Source: Reyranella soli (GTDB lineage: Bacteria; Pseudomonadota; Alphaproteobacteria; Reyranellales; Reyranellaceae). Taken from it: DNA of 64,000 nt. Every line of letters starts with the position of its first letter. Position 1 is the stretch's first letter. Position numbers and translations under genes: made by a program. The stretch is from NCBI RefSeq assembly GCF_007992495.1, contig NZ_BKAJ01000065.1, positions 46,750 through 110,749 on the forward strand. The letters are read 5' to 3'. The notes under the pieces were generated by a model that ran no database searches, had not been told where the DNA came from, and saw only the letters and a program-made list of their open reading frames with translations. Of this stretch, positions 24,222 to 34,337 are shown one piece after another.

Positions 24222-24567
24222 GGTCCCCTCCTGTCGGTGCTGACCGGTTACGGTCGATCACGATCGAGCCAGGGTGTACCGGCTGCCTATTTGGTCCTGC
24301 CCGATCTTCGAAAACTCGATGAAAGGCGGGAGCAAGAAGTGTTGGGCGACAATCTTGGCCCGCCACATCCTGCGAGAGCCAACGCCACACTAATAAATTG
24401 TATGAAAGTGAATTTATTCTACCATATAGTCGATGGCGATGTCAGCATCAAATGCGCACATCTGCCCGATGCCTTGAGCCAAGCATATGTGACGTTGTTG
24501 CTACACGACTCCATCACAAGCATATCGCGACGGTCGGGCCACCAGCCCTTGGGCTCCCTCGATCGGG
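24222..24567. other. Intergenic region without a recognisable gene, promoter region of the tyrosinase-VWA gene
   Basis: 346 bp between the stop of the molybdopterin oxidoreductase and the start of the tyrosinase-VWA gene. I see no convincing coding frame. The central part (about 24390-24440) is clearly AT-richer than the surroundings and contains an inverted repeat (24392-24418). It probably holds the promoter and a regulator site. Confidence 0.6.
24392..24418. promoter_or_regulatory. 8-bp perfect inverted repeat in AT-rich upstream region, possible operator
   Basis: AATAAATT (24392-24399) and AATTTATT (24411-24418), with an 11-nt spacer, are about 170 bp upstream of the tyrosinase-VWA start. 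In a GC-rich genome an AT-only perfect repeat is notable and may be bound by a regulator or nucleoid protein; the binding factor is unknown. Confidence 0.4.
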
Positions 24568-26622
24568 CTAGGCCACCTTGAGCCAGATCGCAGTGTCATG
24601 GAACGCAGCGCCGCCGTTCGGCGGCACAGGATCGGCGCCGATCAACGTATTGATCCCAACGCCATCGAGATAGGCGCCGCTCGGCCAGTTGCCTTCGACG
24701 ATGACGACGCCCTGCCGCGCGGTGAGCGACGGGCGCGCCTTCACGCGCACCTCGCCTCGGGCGTTACCCAGCCGCACCACAGCTCCCTCCGTCACGCCGA
24801 GCCGCGTCGCATCGTCCTCGTGGATCAGCGCCCGCGGCTCGCCCTCGCGGCTGATCGAGCCCGGCGTTTCGGTGAAGGTGGTGTTGAGGAAGGCGCGGGC
24901 CGGCGGCACGACCAGCCGGAACGGCATGTCCTCGCTCTCGCGCTCATAGTTCTCGAGGTGGTCGGGCAGCGGCTTGAGGCCGGCATGGTACGGGCCGACG
25001 GCGCTCCAGTCGGGCTTGAAGTGGAAGCGGCCATCGCTCGACGGGAAGCCGTCGAGGAAGTGCGACGACTGGAAGTCCTCGGCAAAGTCGATCCAGCCCT
25101 TCGCCACCGCCTCGTCCCAGGTGCCGCGGCCCGAGGCGCGCAGCGTCGCGTCCAGAAGCTCGACGGCGCTCATGCGGAAGCTCGGCTGGTTGGAGCCCAG
25201 CCGCTGCGCCAAGCCGCAGATCAGCTCGTGGTTGGTGTGGCAGTCCTCGTAGCGGTCGAGCACGGCCGGCCCGACCGTCAGATGGGTATGGCCCAGCCCG
25301 TAATAGAGGTCGTCGTATTCGAGGAACATCGCGGCCGGCAGCAGGATGTCGGCGTATTTCGCCGTCGCCGTTATGAACTGCTCGTGCACGCAGGTGAACA
25401 GATCCTCGCGGCCGAGCCCGCGCGCCACGGCGGCACTGTCGGGCGCGACGTTGGCCGAGTTGGCGTTCTGCATGAGCATGGCCATGACCGGCGGGCCGCC
25501 GGCCAGCGCATCCTTGTCGCCGCACAGGATCGGGCCGATGCGCGACTGGTCGATGATCCGGGTCTTGGGATCGATCATATCGAGCCCGTGCGCCAGCGTG
25601 GTGTCGAGCCGCCAGTTGTCCCAGCTCAGGAAGAAGGCGCCGCCGCCCTGGTGCCGCCAGGCGCCGGTGATCGCCGGCAGGCAGGTCACGGCGTGCATGG
25701 CGGCCGAGCCGTTGCGCGAGCGCGTGAAGCCGAAACCCAGGCGCAGGAAGGAGCGTTGCGTCCGGCCATAGAGCCGCGCGAAGTCTTCGATCTCGGCCGC
25801 CGCCAGCCCGGTGATGGCCGATGCCCATTGCGGCGTCTTGTCGGCGATATGCTGCTCGATGTCGGCCCCGAAGTCGGTATAGCGCGCGAGGTAATCGCGG
25901 TCGGCGAAGCCCTCCTTCAGCAGCACATGCATCATGGCGAGCGCCAGGGCGGCGTCGGTCCCCGGCCGCAGCACCAGGCCGATGTCGGCGGTCTCGACCG
26001 TCGGCGTGCGGTAGACGTCGATCACCGCCAGCTTGGCGCCGCGCTGCTTGCGTGCCTTGGCGATGTGGGTCATCGCATTGACCTGAGTCGACACCGGATT
26101 GCCGCCCCAGACGACGATCAGGTCCGACTGCGCCATCTCGCGCGGATCGGGCCCCCACAGCTTGCCGACTCCGGCGCGCCAGCCCGAATCGGCCGGCGTC
26201 ACGCAGATCGTGCTCTTCTGCCGCGAGTAGCCGAAAGCATGGCGCAGTCGGTCGATGCCCCAACGCTGCACGACGCCCATGGTGCCGCCGGAATGATACG
26301 GCCAGACCGCCTCGGGCCCATGCGTTCGCGCGGCGCGCGTGAACGCCTCGGCGACCTCGTTCAGGGCGTCGTCCCAGGAGATCGGCCGGAACTCGCCCTT
26401 GCCCTTCTCGCCCACCCGCTGCAGCGGCTGCTTCAGCCGGTCGGGATGGTGAACCCGCTCGGCGTAGCGCGCGACCTTGGCGCAGACGACGCCGTCGGTG
26501 TAGGTGTTCGCCGCAGCGCCGCGGATGCGGCCGATGCGCGTCGACGACAGGCGCTCGACTTCCAGCGAGCAGGCGCTGGGGCAATCGTGCGGACAGGCCG
26601 ACTTCCAGAATTCCTTGCCCAT
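24568..26622 (-). CDS. Molybdopterin oxidoreductase (Mo-bisPGD, DMSO reductase family)
   Basis: 684 residues, complete. N-terminal [4Fe-4S] motif CPHDCPSAC (C10, C14, C18) with C47; ISWDDALNEVAEAFTRAA starts the Mo domain; GGNPVSTQVNAM and IDVYRTPT follow; the C-terminal dinucleotide-binding barrel has RALIHEDDATRLGVTEGAVV. No Tat signal, so cytoplasmic. The single subunit, lacking an electron-transfer partner nearby, resembles the uncharacterised formate dehydrogenase/thiosulfate reductase-like branch. GGAGC precedes the ATG. The substrate is unknown. Confidence 0.92.
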   Translation of the reverse strand: MGKEFWKSACPHDCPSACSLEVERLSSTRIGRIRGAAANTYTDGVVCAKVARYAERVHHPDRLKQPLQRVGEKGKGEFRPISWDDALNEVAEAFTRAARTHGPEAVWPYHSGGTMGVVQRWGIDRLRHAFGYSRQKSTICVTPADSGWRAGVGKLWGPDPREMAQSDLIVVWGGNPVSTQVNAMTHIAKARKQRGAKLAVIDVYRTPTVETADIGLVLRPGTDAALALAMMHVLLKEGFADRDYLARYTDFGADIEQHIADKTPQWASAITGLAAAEIEDFARLYGRTQRSFLRLGFGFTRSRNGSAAMHAVTCLPAITGAWRHQGGGAFFLSWDNWRLDTTLAHGLDMIDPKTRIIDQSRIGPILCGDKDALAGGPPVMAMLMQNANSANVAPDSAAVARGLGREDLFTCVHEQFITATAKYADILLPAAMFLEYDDLYYGLGHTHLTVGPAVLDRYEDCHTNHELICGLAQRLGSNQPSFRMSAVELLDATLRASGRGTWDEAVAKGWIDFAEDFQSSHFLDGFPSSDGRFHFKPDWSAVGPYHAGLKPLPDHLENYERESEDMPFRLVVPPARAFLNTTFTETPGSISREGEPRALIHEDDATRLGVTEGAVVRLGNARGEVRVKARPSLTARQGVVIVEGNWPSGAYLDGVGINTLIGADPVPPNGGAAFHDTAIWLKVA

Positions 26623-26807
26623 CGTGCTCCTCGGCGTTCGGGGACGTTCGAGCCCCGGAGCCGAAGTCTACAAGGAACTGCTACTCGAACGCCAACCGCT
26701 GCCTGCTTTAGCGCGATACGGCGCGTTGTCGCCCTCGCCGTGATAGGCCTCCAACGTCACCCCAAGCCGGACAGCGAAAAACATCCCCAAATGGAAGGGC
26801 TGGAGCC

Positions 26808-27266
26808 TTATGGCGCCTCGTAAGCCATGTAACGCGATATTCGCCACATGCCATCGGGCTGCCGACGGAAGACGTCGAGGCCCGGTTCCTTGGTCTCGAT
26901 CACCTGGCCAGAGTCCGAACGTGAAAGCTTCGAGGTCCAGACCAGGCGCACGATCGCCATGTCACCCGAGACGATAATCTCCTTGATGTCGAACGCGTAG
27001 CTCAGCGTCTTCGACCGGTCAGCGAGCGCCTGCTTGAGCCCGCTGCACATCGCGTTGAAGTCGCGCTCGGGCTGGCCGCGGAAATCGTAGCGCAGGTCCG
27101 GCGCGAAAAGATCGCAGATGCGCGAAGCATCGCGCGCATTGAAGTCGGCGGTCCATCGCGTCAAGGCATCGCGAATGGCCTTCTCGGCCGTCGTGTCCGC
27201 TATCGCAGGCGATCCGGTCAGGGCCCAACTGCCCATCAACAAGGTCGCGAGCGCGCGGCCCTTCAT
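26808..27266 (-). CDS. Exported NTF2-like (SnoaL/DUF4440-type) protein
   Basis: 152 residues with a signal peptide (MKGRALATLLMGSWALTGSP, cleavage near AIADTT). The mature part fits a cone-shaped NTF2-like fold: EKAIRDALTRWTADFNARD (helix), LFAPDLRYDFRG, IIVSGDMAIVRLVW, WRISRYMAYEAP. Such domains bind small ligands or act in periplasmic detoxification; no function can be assigned. The ATG overlaps the stop of the M23 peptidase gene (ATGA), so the two are translated together. Confidence 0.85.
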   Translation of the reverse strand: MKGRALATLLMGSWALTGSPAIADTTAEKAIRDALTRWTADFNARDASRICDLFAPDLRYDFRGQPERDFNAMCSGLKQALADRSKTLSYAFDIKEIIVSGDMAIVRLVWTSKLSRSDSGQVIETKEPGLDVFRRQPDGMWRISRYMAYEAP

Positions 27267-28435
27267 CGCGCGAATTCCACCACCGAAAGATCCAGCGGCA
27301 GGACCCGCGACAGGACCTGCGGCGGCGATACCGGCGTCAGGGTGAGCGGTGAGCCGGTCGCCTCGGCCTTGTCGAAATCGGCGGTGCCTGCCTTGTCGAC
27401 GGCGGTCAGCTTGAACGAGTCGAAGACGTAGGGAAGGCCGTTCGATGCCAGCGGCGACGGGCCGTCCATCACATGCAGGTGGAGGTGCGGCGCCTGGGTG
27501 TTGCCGGTGTTGCCCACCTTCCCCAGCACGTCGCCGCGCTTCACCCTGGCCCCGGCCTTCACCGTCACGCTGCCGGGCTGCATGTGGGCGTACAGCACGT
27601 AGTTGCCGCCGCCGATGTCGAGCACCACGAAGTTGCCGTCGGCCTGGTCGATGGTCATGCCCTGCGGCAGCGCGCCCGGCACCTGCTCCGGCAGGTCGTT
27701 GCGCGAGGACACCACGGTGCCGTCGGCGACGGCCAGGACGTCGCGTCCATAGATGACGTAGTTCGACAACGTCTTGGTGTCCCCCTTGACCACACGGTTC
27801 TCGGAGTCGATCTGTTCCCAATCGATCGCGAAACGCTGCGCCAGGGTGAAGTGCCCGTTCAGCGCCAACAGGGCGCGCACGTGACGGATGGAATCGCAGC
27901 AGCCGTCGGCGGCAACGTAGCCCGTGCCGAGGAGCGGCGGCCCCAGCACGACCTCAGGGCGACCGACGACGGGCGTGCGGGCAACCGTCGCGGAGAAGTC
28001 GATGTCGGGCTGCACGAGACGCAGCGAGAGGCGGTGCGCGATCGCGCGCGGCAGGTCGCCTGGCTCGAGCGCCACGTGCAGGAACAGCACACCGAACTGA
28101 CCGACGCCGAGGTCGGCCGATTCCGAGCCGCGCCGGCCGCCGATCGAGAAGCGCGTGCCAAGGCCGTCACGATCCAGGCTCAGCAACAGCTTGCCGGACG
28201 GCTCGTCCAGCACCTCGACCTTGTTGAGCGCGAGGCCGCTTGCGGTCGTGTTGGCAACGCGCAGCTCGTAGACCAGGTGGCGCCGCCCGTCCGATCCGGA
28301 GGCGGGATTGGGCGCCCACAACACGTCGGCGACGAACGGCGTGAGCACGGGTTCCTGGCCCACGGCGGGAACCGCTGCCAGCGCCAGGCACCAGGCGAAG
28401 GCGACGGCAAGGGCTGCAAGGGCGCGCGCCGGCAT
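27263..28435 (-). CDS. M23-family metallopeptidase (LytM-type), exported
   Basis: 390 residues. Signal peptide to about residue 26 (ALAAVPAVGQ). An N-terminal beta-rich domain (about 30-170) precedes the M23 domain. Zinc and catalytic residues are visible: H195 and D205 in GHFTLAQRFAIDW, H284 in YVLYAHM, and H317/H319 in APHLHLHVMDG. M23 enzymes cut peptide cross-bridges in peptidoglycan or serve as regulatory LytM proteins, but the intact ligands argue for activity. The start is the ATG at 28435, where the signal peptide begins. It lies 7 nt after an SDR stop. Confidence 0.88.
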   Translation of the reverse strand: MPARALAALAVAFAWCLALAAVPAVGQEPVLTPFVADVLWAPNPASGSDGRRHLVYELRVANTTASGLALNKVEVLDEPSGKLLLSLDRDGLGTRFSIGGRRGSESADLGVGQFGVLFLHVALEPGDLPRAIAHRLSLRLVQPDIDFSATVARTPVVGRPEVVLGPPLLGTGYVAADGCCDSIRHVRALLALNGHFTLAQRFAIDWEQIDSENRVVKGDTKTLSNYVIYGRDVLAVADGTVVSSRNDLPEQVPGALPQGMTIDQADGNFVVLDIGGGNYVLYAHMQPGSVTVKAGARVKRGDVLGKVGNTGNTQAPHLHLHVMDGPSPLASNGLPYVFDSFKLTAVDKAGTADFDKAEATGSPLTLTPVSPPQVLSRVLPLDLSVVEFAR

Positions 28436-28442
28436 CGTACCC

Positions 28443-29288
28443 TCAGACTTCGTCGACGCCGAATGCCTGGCGCATCGCCTTGACGCCCTCCTGATGCGGC
28501 GTCCACAGGCGGCCGCCGACGACGCCGCCATCGACCACCAGATCATGGCCGTTGATGAAGCTCGATTCGTCGGACGCCAGGAACACGGCGGCGTTGGCGA
28601 TGTCGTCGACGCTGCCGGCACGTGGGATGGGCTGCAGCTTGGCCATCATGGCCTTCATCGACTCGGCGAAGGCGTCGGCCTTGTCGGGCGCCAGGCCGAG
28701 CGCCTTGGCGAAGATGCCGGTGGCGATGCCGCCCGGCGAGATCGAGTTGCAGCGCACACCCTGCTCGCCGAGCTGCATGGAGGCACAGACCGTCAGATGG
28801 TTCACGGCGGCCTTGGCGGCGCCGTAGATCATCGAGGTCGAGTAGCCGGCACGGCGACCGGCCACGCTGCCGTTGTTGATGATGCTGCCGGAACCCTGCT
28901 TCATCATGATCGGCGCGGCGTGCTTCATGCCCAGCATCACCGAGCGCACCAGCGTCGCCATGGCGGCGTCGAAGCCCTCGACCGGAATGGTTTCGATGCC
29001 GCCCACCGGCGCCGGGCCGCCGGCATTGTTGAACAGGCAGTCAAGGCGGCCCCACTTCGATAGGCAGGCGTCGACCATCGCCTGGACGTCGGCTTCCTCG
29101 GTGGCGTCGGCTTTGACGAACAGGCACTTGTCCTTGCCGACCGAGGCCTCGAGCGAGCGACCCAGCTCCTCGCGCCGGCCAGTCGCCACGACCTTGGCGC
29201 CCTCGCGGGCGAAAACCTCGACGGTCCGCCGGCCGATGCCGCTGGTCGCGCCGGTGACAATGGTGATCTTGCCGTCGAGCCTGCCCAT
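28443..29288 (-). CDS. SDR-family NAD(P)-dependent oxidoreductase
   Basis: 281 residues, classical SDR: TGATSGIGRRTVEVFA, NNAGGPAPVGGI, a Ser region NNGSVAG, and YGAAK (intact Tyr and Lys), with VDGGVVGGRLW near the end and a 20-residue C-terminal extension. The substrate cannot be assigned. It is the first gene of a unit with the M23 peptidase and NTF2-like protein, and divergent from mtnP. Confidence 0.9.
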   Translation of the reverse strand: MGRLDGKITIVTGATSGIGRRTVEVFAREGAKVVATGRREELGRSLEASVGKDKCLFVKADATEEADVQAMVDACLSKWGRLDCLFNNAGGPAPVGGIETIPVEGFDAAMATLVRSVMLGMKHAAPIMMKQGSGSIINNGSVAGRRAGYSTSMIYGAAKAAVNHLTVCASMQLGEQGVRCNSISPGGIATGIFAKALGLAPDKADAFAESMKAMMAKLQPIPRAGSVDDIANAAVFLASDESSFINGHDLVVDGGVVGGRLWTPHQEGVKAMRQAFGVDEV

Positions 29289-29346
29289 GGATTACTCCCA
29301 ATTCGTGCGGCAGTGATGATACACCACCGCCCGTAAGGAGAAGCAA

Positions 29347-30220
<874 letters not shown>

Positions 30221-30222
<2 letters not shown>

Positions 30223-30289
30223 TCTGGGAGCGCGGGCCTCTGGCCCGCTCATGATCATGATGCGGGCCAGAGGCCCGCGCTCCCAGATC
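30221..30289. repeat. Perfect 28-bp palindrome, family B copy 2, spanning two convergent stops
   Basis: Arms 30221-30248 and 30262-30289 are perfectly complementary around the self-complementary centre TCATGATCATGA. The element includes bases of both stop codons of the convergent mtnP and nucleosidase genes. It shares its core with 15656-15714. It is probably a REP-like unit used as a bidirectional terminator or mRNA end protector. Confidence 0.9.
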
Positions 30290-31049
30290 AGATCACCGGC
30301 GCTAGCCGGTGCGCGACCTGCGAGGCGAGCCGAGAGGCGACGGGCAGGAAGGCGCGAAAGTCGAGATGGCTTTCGCTGCTGGCGAGATCGCTCAGGCAGC
30401 GCACATTGACGAATGGAATGTCCTCGCCCCAGCGGCGCGCCACCTGCGCCACGGCGCCGCCCTCCATCTCGACCGCCTGCGCCTGGAACGTCGCGCGCAG
30501 CCGCTCGCGCAGTGAATCGGCGTTGACGAAGGCATCGCCCGTCAGGATGCCGCCGAAATGCACGGCAGGCACGCGCCGCCCCACGCCGACCGCTTCCGGC
30601 AGCGGCTCCAATGCGAGCCCCATCACGGCCGCGCGCAAACGCGCCACAACCGCGTCGGCCACCGCATAGCCCGGCTTCCATTCCTCGCCCTTGGACGGCC
30701 GGCTGCCCGGCTGGATGGTGTGAAAGCCTGCTTCGCGGTGCATGCCGAAATCGTGCTGGGTGTTGCTGGTGCCGACCACGATGTCGCCCACGCCCAGCGC
30801 CGGATCGAGGCCGCCCGCCACGCCGCACATCAGGAGCGCACGGCAGTCGAAACGATCCAGCAGCAACGACGCCGCCACGCCGGCATTGACCTTGCCGGCG
30901 CCCGATTCGACGAATACCGCCTCGCGGCCGGCGATCTCACTCTGCCAGAACGCGAAGCCGCCGATTTCCCGCACCTGGCCCGAACGGTCGCTGAGATGGG
31001 CGAGTTCCTCGGGCAGGGCCGATATGACGCCGAGGGGCCTTTCTGCCAT
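30288..31049 (-). CDS. 5'-methylthioadenosine/S-adenosylhomocysteine nucleosidase-like protein
   Basis: 253 residues of the PNP_UDP_1 fold. The three nucleosidase active-site positions are visible: Glu in VISALPEELAHL, Glu in AVEMEGGAVAQVA and Asp in RCLSDLASSE; MCGVAGGLDPALGVGDIVVG gives the ribose/base region. It would hydrolyse MTA, SAH or a related nucleoside such as a hopanoid-linked adenosine; the HpnG-type phosphorylase-like branch is an alternative. The start at 31049 is the first Met of the conserved region and lies only 45 nt from the divergent cysQ start. Confidence 0.85.
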   Translation of the reverse strand: MAERPLGVISALPEELAHLSDRSGQVREIGGFAFWQSEIAGREAVFVESGAGKVNAGVAASLLLDRFDCRALLMCGVAGGLDPALGVGDIVVGTSNTQHDFGMHREAGFHTIQPGSRPSKGEEWKPGYAVADAVVARLRAAVMGLALEPLPEAVGVGRRVPAVHFGGILTGDAFVNADSLRERLRATFQAQAVEMEGGAVAQVARRWGEDIPFVNVRCLSDLASSESHLDFRAFLPVASRLASQVAHRLAPVI

Positions 31050-31094
31050 GCAGGGATGGGTTATAAGGTCGGCGCCATCAACGCAACGGATTCC

Positions 31095-31886
31095 GTGACC
31101 CTGCCCTCCCGCGAGACGCTCCGCCAGTCCTGCACCGAATTTGCCGAAGAAGCGGCGCGCGAGATCATGCGCATCTATGCCGGCGATCTCGGCGTGCGCA
31201 ACAAGGCCGACAAGAGCCCGGTGACCGACGCCGACAACGCCGCCGAGGCGATCATCGTCAAGGGCCTGCGCGCCCTCACGCCCGACACACCCGTGGTGGC
31301 CGAAGAGGAGATGGCGGGCGGCCGCGTGCCCGTGCTGAAGAACGGCGGGCCGTTCTGGCTGGTCGACCCGCTCGACGGCACCAAGGAATTCATCAAGAGG
31401 AACGGCGAGTTCACCGTGAACATCGCGTTGATCGAGGACGGCAAGCCGACACTCGGCATCGTGCTGGCGCCGGCCAGCGGCACGCTGTGGCGCGGCATCG
31501 TCGGCGAGGGCGCCGACAAGCGCGAAGGTGATGGTCCCTTCACGCCGATCCATACCCGGCCGGCGCCGGCCAACGGCCTCACCGCCTGTGCCAGCCGCAG
31601 CCACGCCATCTACAGCGATCTCGACATCTGGTTCCGCAGCAACAATCTCACCGTCGCCGATCGCGTGCAGGCAGGCTCGTCGCTGAAATTCTGCCTGATC
31701 GCCGAGGGCAAGGCCGACATCTACCCGCGCTTCGGGCCGACCAACGAATGGGACACTGCGGCGGGCCATGCCGTGCTCGAGGCGGCCGGCGGCGAAGTCG
31801 TGACGACCGACGGTCGGCAGCTCGGCTACGGCAAGCCGACCTTCAAGAATCCGCACTTCATCGCCCGCAGCAAGGACGCCAGGTGA
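31095..31886 (+). CDS. cysQ: 3'(2'),5'-bisphosphate nucleotidase CysQ
   Basis: 263 residues, inositol monophosphatase superfamily. It removes the 3'-phosphate from PAP formed in sulfate assimilation. Motifs: KSPVTDADNAAE, VVAEEEMAGG, WLVDPLDGTKEFIKRNGEFT (metal-binding DPxDGT, characteristic of CysQ) and TNEWDTAAGHAVLEAAGG. The start is uncertain: GTG at 31095 agrees best with CysQ lengths and leaves room for a divergent promoter; ATG at 31056 would add 13 residues. The stop overlaps the Sua5 GTG start (GTGA). Confidence 0.9.
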   Translation: MTLPSRETLRQSCTEFAEEAAREIMRIYAGDLGVRNKADKSPVTDADNAAEAIIVKGLRALTPDTPVVAEEEMAGGRVPVLKNGGPFWLVDPLDGTKEFIKRNGEFTVNIALIEDGKPTLGIVLAPASGTLWRGIVGEGADKREGDGPFTPIHTRPAPANGLTACASRSHAIYSDLDIWFRSNNLTVADRVQAGSSLKFCLIAEGKADIYPRFGPTNEWDTAAGHAVLEAAGGEVVTTDGRQLGYGKPTFKNPHFIARSKDAR

Positions 31887-32836
31887 GCATCGCCGACGCC
31901 GCGCGGCTGATCCGCGAGGGCGAGCTGGTGGCCTTCCCGACCGAGACGGTCTACGGCCTGGGCGGCGACGCCACCAACGAACGCGCGGTCGCGAAGATCT
32001 TCGAGGCCAAGGGCCGGCCGCAGTTCAATCCGCTGATCTCCCATGTGCTCGATGCCGGTGAGGCCAAGCGGCTGGTCCAGTGGAACGAGACCGCCGACAA
32101 GCTCGCCGCGCGCTTCTGGCCGGGGCCGCTGACGCTGGTCCTGCCGCGAATCAAGGGCTCGCCGATCGCCCTGCTGGCGACAGCCGGCCTCGACACCGCG
32201 GCGATCCGAGCGCCGGCCCATCCCATGGCCCAGGCGCTGATCCGCGCCGCCGGCCGGCCGATCGCCGGGCCCTCGGCCAATCGCAGCGGCGCCGTCAGCC
32301 CGACGCGCGCCGAGCACGTCGCGGAGTCGCTGGGCGATCGGGTGAAGCTGATCCTCGATGGCGGGCCGTGCGAGGTCGGACTGGAATCGACCGTGCTCGA
32401 TCTCTCGACCTCGACGCCGACGCTGCTGCGGCCCGGCGGCGCCACGCGCGAGGCGATCGAGGCCGTGATCGGCCCCATCGCTGTGAGCGACGCCATTCCG
32501 AGCGGCGACTCCGCTCGCAAGTCGCCCGGACAACTCGCCAGTCATTATGCTCCGGCGCGGCCTGTGCGATTGAACGCGACAAATATTGCCGCTGATGAGG
32601 CCCTGCTTGCCTTCGGTCCGCAGTCGCCGTCCGGTGCTCGCCAAACGCTCAATCTCAGCCCCAATGGCGATCTCACCGAAGCAGCCGCCAACCTGTTCAC
32701 CTACCTGCGCGCCCTGGACCAGGCGGGCAACGTGCGTATCGCGGTCATGCCCATTCCGCAAACCGGACTTGGTCTTGCGATCAACGACCGCCTGCGCCGC
32801 GCGGCCGCGGATGACGGCACGGATGGGCGGCGGTAG
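31883..32836 (+). CDS. L-threonylcarbamoyladenylate synthase (Sua5/TsaC)
   Basis: 317 residues, Sua5-type with YrdC domain plus C-terminal Sua5 domain. It makes threonylcarbamoyl-AMP from Thr, bicarbonate and ATP for tRNA t6A37. YrdC motifs: FPTETVYGLGGDA, KIFEAKGRPQFNPL, WPGPLTLVLPR, AGPSANRSGAVSPT and VGLESTVLDLS. The linker SARKSPGQLASHYAPARPV joins to the C-terminal domain (LAFGPQSPSG...). The start is the GTG overlapping the cysQ stop. It is essential in most bacteria. Confidence 0.93.
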   Translation: MSIADAARLIREGELVAFPTETVYGLGGDATNERAVAKIFEAKGRPQFNPLISHVLDAGEAKRLVQWNETADKLAARFWPGPLTLVLPRIKGSPIALLATAGLDTAAIRAPAHPMAQALIRAAGRPIAGPSANRSGAVSPTRAEHVAESLGDRVKLILDGGPCEVGLESTVLDLSTSTPTLLRPGGATREAIEAVIGPIAVSDAIPSGDSARKSPGQLASHYAPARPVRLNATNIAADEALLAFGPQSPSGARQTLNLSPNGDLTEAAANLFTYLRALDQAGNVRIAVMPIPQTGLGLAINDRLRRAAADDGTDGRR

Positions 32837-32860
32837 GCTCCAATCAAGGAGAGGAAATCG

Positions 32861-34330
32861 ATGCCCGACACGTTCGCCCCGCCCAGCATCCCCACTGTCC
32901 CCGTGACGCCGGCCGTGCTCGACGGCCTGCGCGCCATCGTCGGCGACAAGGGCCTGATCCTGGACGAGCAGGGCAAGGAGCCGTTCGTGCGCGACTGGCG
33001 CGGCTCGCTGGTGGGCACCGCCGCCGTCGTGGTGCGGCCGGGCACGACCGAGGAAGTCTCGAAAGTCGTGAAGCTTTGCTACCAGCACGGCATCGCCATC
33101 GTGCCGCAGGGCGGCAACACCGGGCTGATGGGCGGCGCTACGCCCTACCCTACGCATAGCGGCATCGTCCTCTCGCTCGGCCGCATGAACAAAGTGATCG
33201 AGGTCGATCCGGTCGGCTATTCGATGACCGTCGAGGCCGGCTGCATTCTGCAGACGCTGCAGGAGACCGCGGCGAGCCACGATCGCTTCTTTCCGCTGAG
33301 CCTGGGCGCCCAGGGCTCCTGCCTCATCGGCGGTAACCTGTCGACCAATGCCGGCGGCGTGCAGGTGCTGCGCTATGGCAATGCGCGCAACCTGGTGATG
33401 GGTCTCGAAGTCGTGCTGCCCAACGGCGACGTGTGGAACGGCCTGCGTTCGCTCAAGAAGGACAACACGGGCTACGACCTGAAACACCTGTTCATGGGCG
33501 CCGAGGGCACGCTCGGCATCATCACCAAGGCGGTGCTGAAGCTGTGGCCCGCGCCCAAGGACGTGGCGACGGCCTGGCTCGCCGTGCGCGATCCGCAGGC
33601 TGCCATCGAAATCCTGTCGGAGGCGCATGCCGCGTCGGACGACAATGTCGGGTCGTGCGAGCTGATGAGCCGCGCCGGCACCGACGTGGTGCTGCGCCAC
33701 ATTCCCGGCGTGCAGGATCCGCTCAAGGCCGACACCAACTGGTACCTGCTGCTCGAATGGTCGTCGTCGCGGCCCAAGGCCGACGGCGCCGAGGGCATGT
33801 CGGAAAAGTTGGAGCATTTCCTCGCCGAGCAGTTCGAGACAGGCCGCGTGCGCGACGCCGTGATCGCCCAGAACGAAGCGCAGGCGCGCAACATGTGGAC
33901 CATCCGCGAATCGGTGGCGCCGGCCTCGCGCGCCGAGGGCGGAGGCTTGAGCTTCGACATCTCGGTGTCGACCTCCAAGGTACCGAGCTTCATCGACAAG
34001 GGCCTGAAGGCGGTGCTAGAGATCCTGCCCAGCATCCGGCCCTATCCGCTGGGCCATATCGGCGACGGCAACATCCACTTCTCCTTCATGTCCCCGGTCG
34101 GCATGGACCGCGAGACGCTGCGCCAGTATGCGCCCGCCATCACGCGCGCGGTGAACGACCTGGTGCGCGACATGGCGGGCTCGATCTCGGCCGAGCACGG
34201 CATCGGTGTCGACAAGATCGACGAGCTGGCGCACTACCGCAGCAAGATCGAGCTCGACACCATGCGCTCGCTGAAGCGCGCGCTCGATCCGAAGAACATC
34301 ATGAACCCCGGCAAGATTTTGCGGCTCTAA
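32861..34330 (+). CDS. FAD-binding oxidoreductase, GlcD/D-2-hydroxyglutarate dehydrogenase type
   Basis: 489 residues. PCMH-type FAD domain (IVPQGGNTGLMGG, NLSTNAGGVQVLRYGNARN, HLFMGAEGTLGIITKAVLKL) and a C-terminal FAD-oxidase domain (LGHIGDGNIHFSF with metal-ligand His, ISAEHGIGVDK). It oxidises D-2-hydroxy acids such as D-lactate, glycolate or D-2-hydroxyglutarate and passes electrons to quinone or ETF. AAGGAGAGG lies upstream of the ATG. A close paralogue follows at 34488, probably from tandem duplication. Confidence 0.93.
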   Translation: MPDTFAPPSIPTVPVTPAVLDGLRAIVGDKGLILDEQGKEPFVRDWRGSLVGTAAVVVRPGTTEEVSKVVKLCYQHGIAIVPQGGNTGLMGGATPYPTHSGIVLSLGRMNKVIEVDPVGYSMTVEAGCILQTLQETAASHDRFFPLSLGAQGSCLIGGNLSTNAGGVQVLRYGNARNLVMGLEVVLPNGDVWNGLRSLKKDNTGYDLKHLFMGAEGTLGIITKAVLKLWPAPKDVATAWLAVRDPQAAIEILSEAHAASDDNVGSCELMSRAGTDVVLRHIPGVQDPLKADTNWYLLLEWSSSRPKADGAEGMSEKLEHFLAEQFETGRVRDAVIAQNEAQARNMWTIRESVAPASRAEGGGLSFDISVSTSKVPSFIDKGLKAVLEILPSIRPYPLGHIGDGNIHFSFMSPVGMDRETLRQYAPAITRAVNDLVRDMAGSISAEHGIGVDKIDELAHYRSKIELDTMRSLKRALDPKNIMNPGKILRL

Positions 34331-34337
34331 CTCATCA

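Noticed and set aside
24598..26823. A 741-codon plus-strand frame across the molybdopterin oxidoreductase
   Set aside because: It is the antisense shadow of a gene with complete Fe-S and Mo-domain motifs; its product is low-complexity Arg/Ala/Gly-rich.
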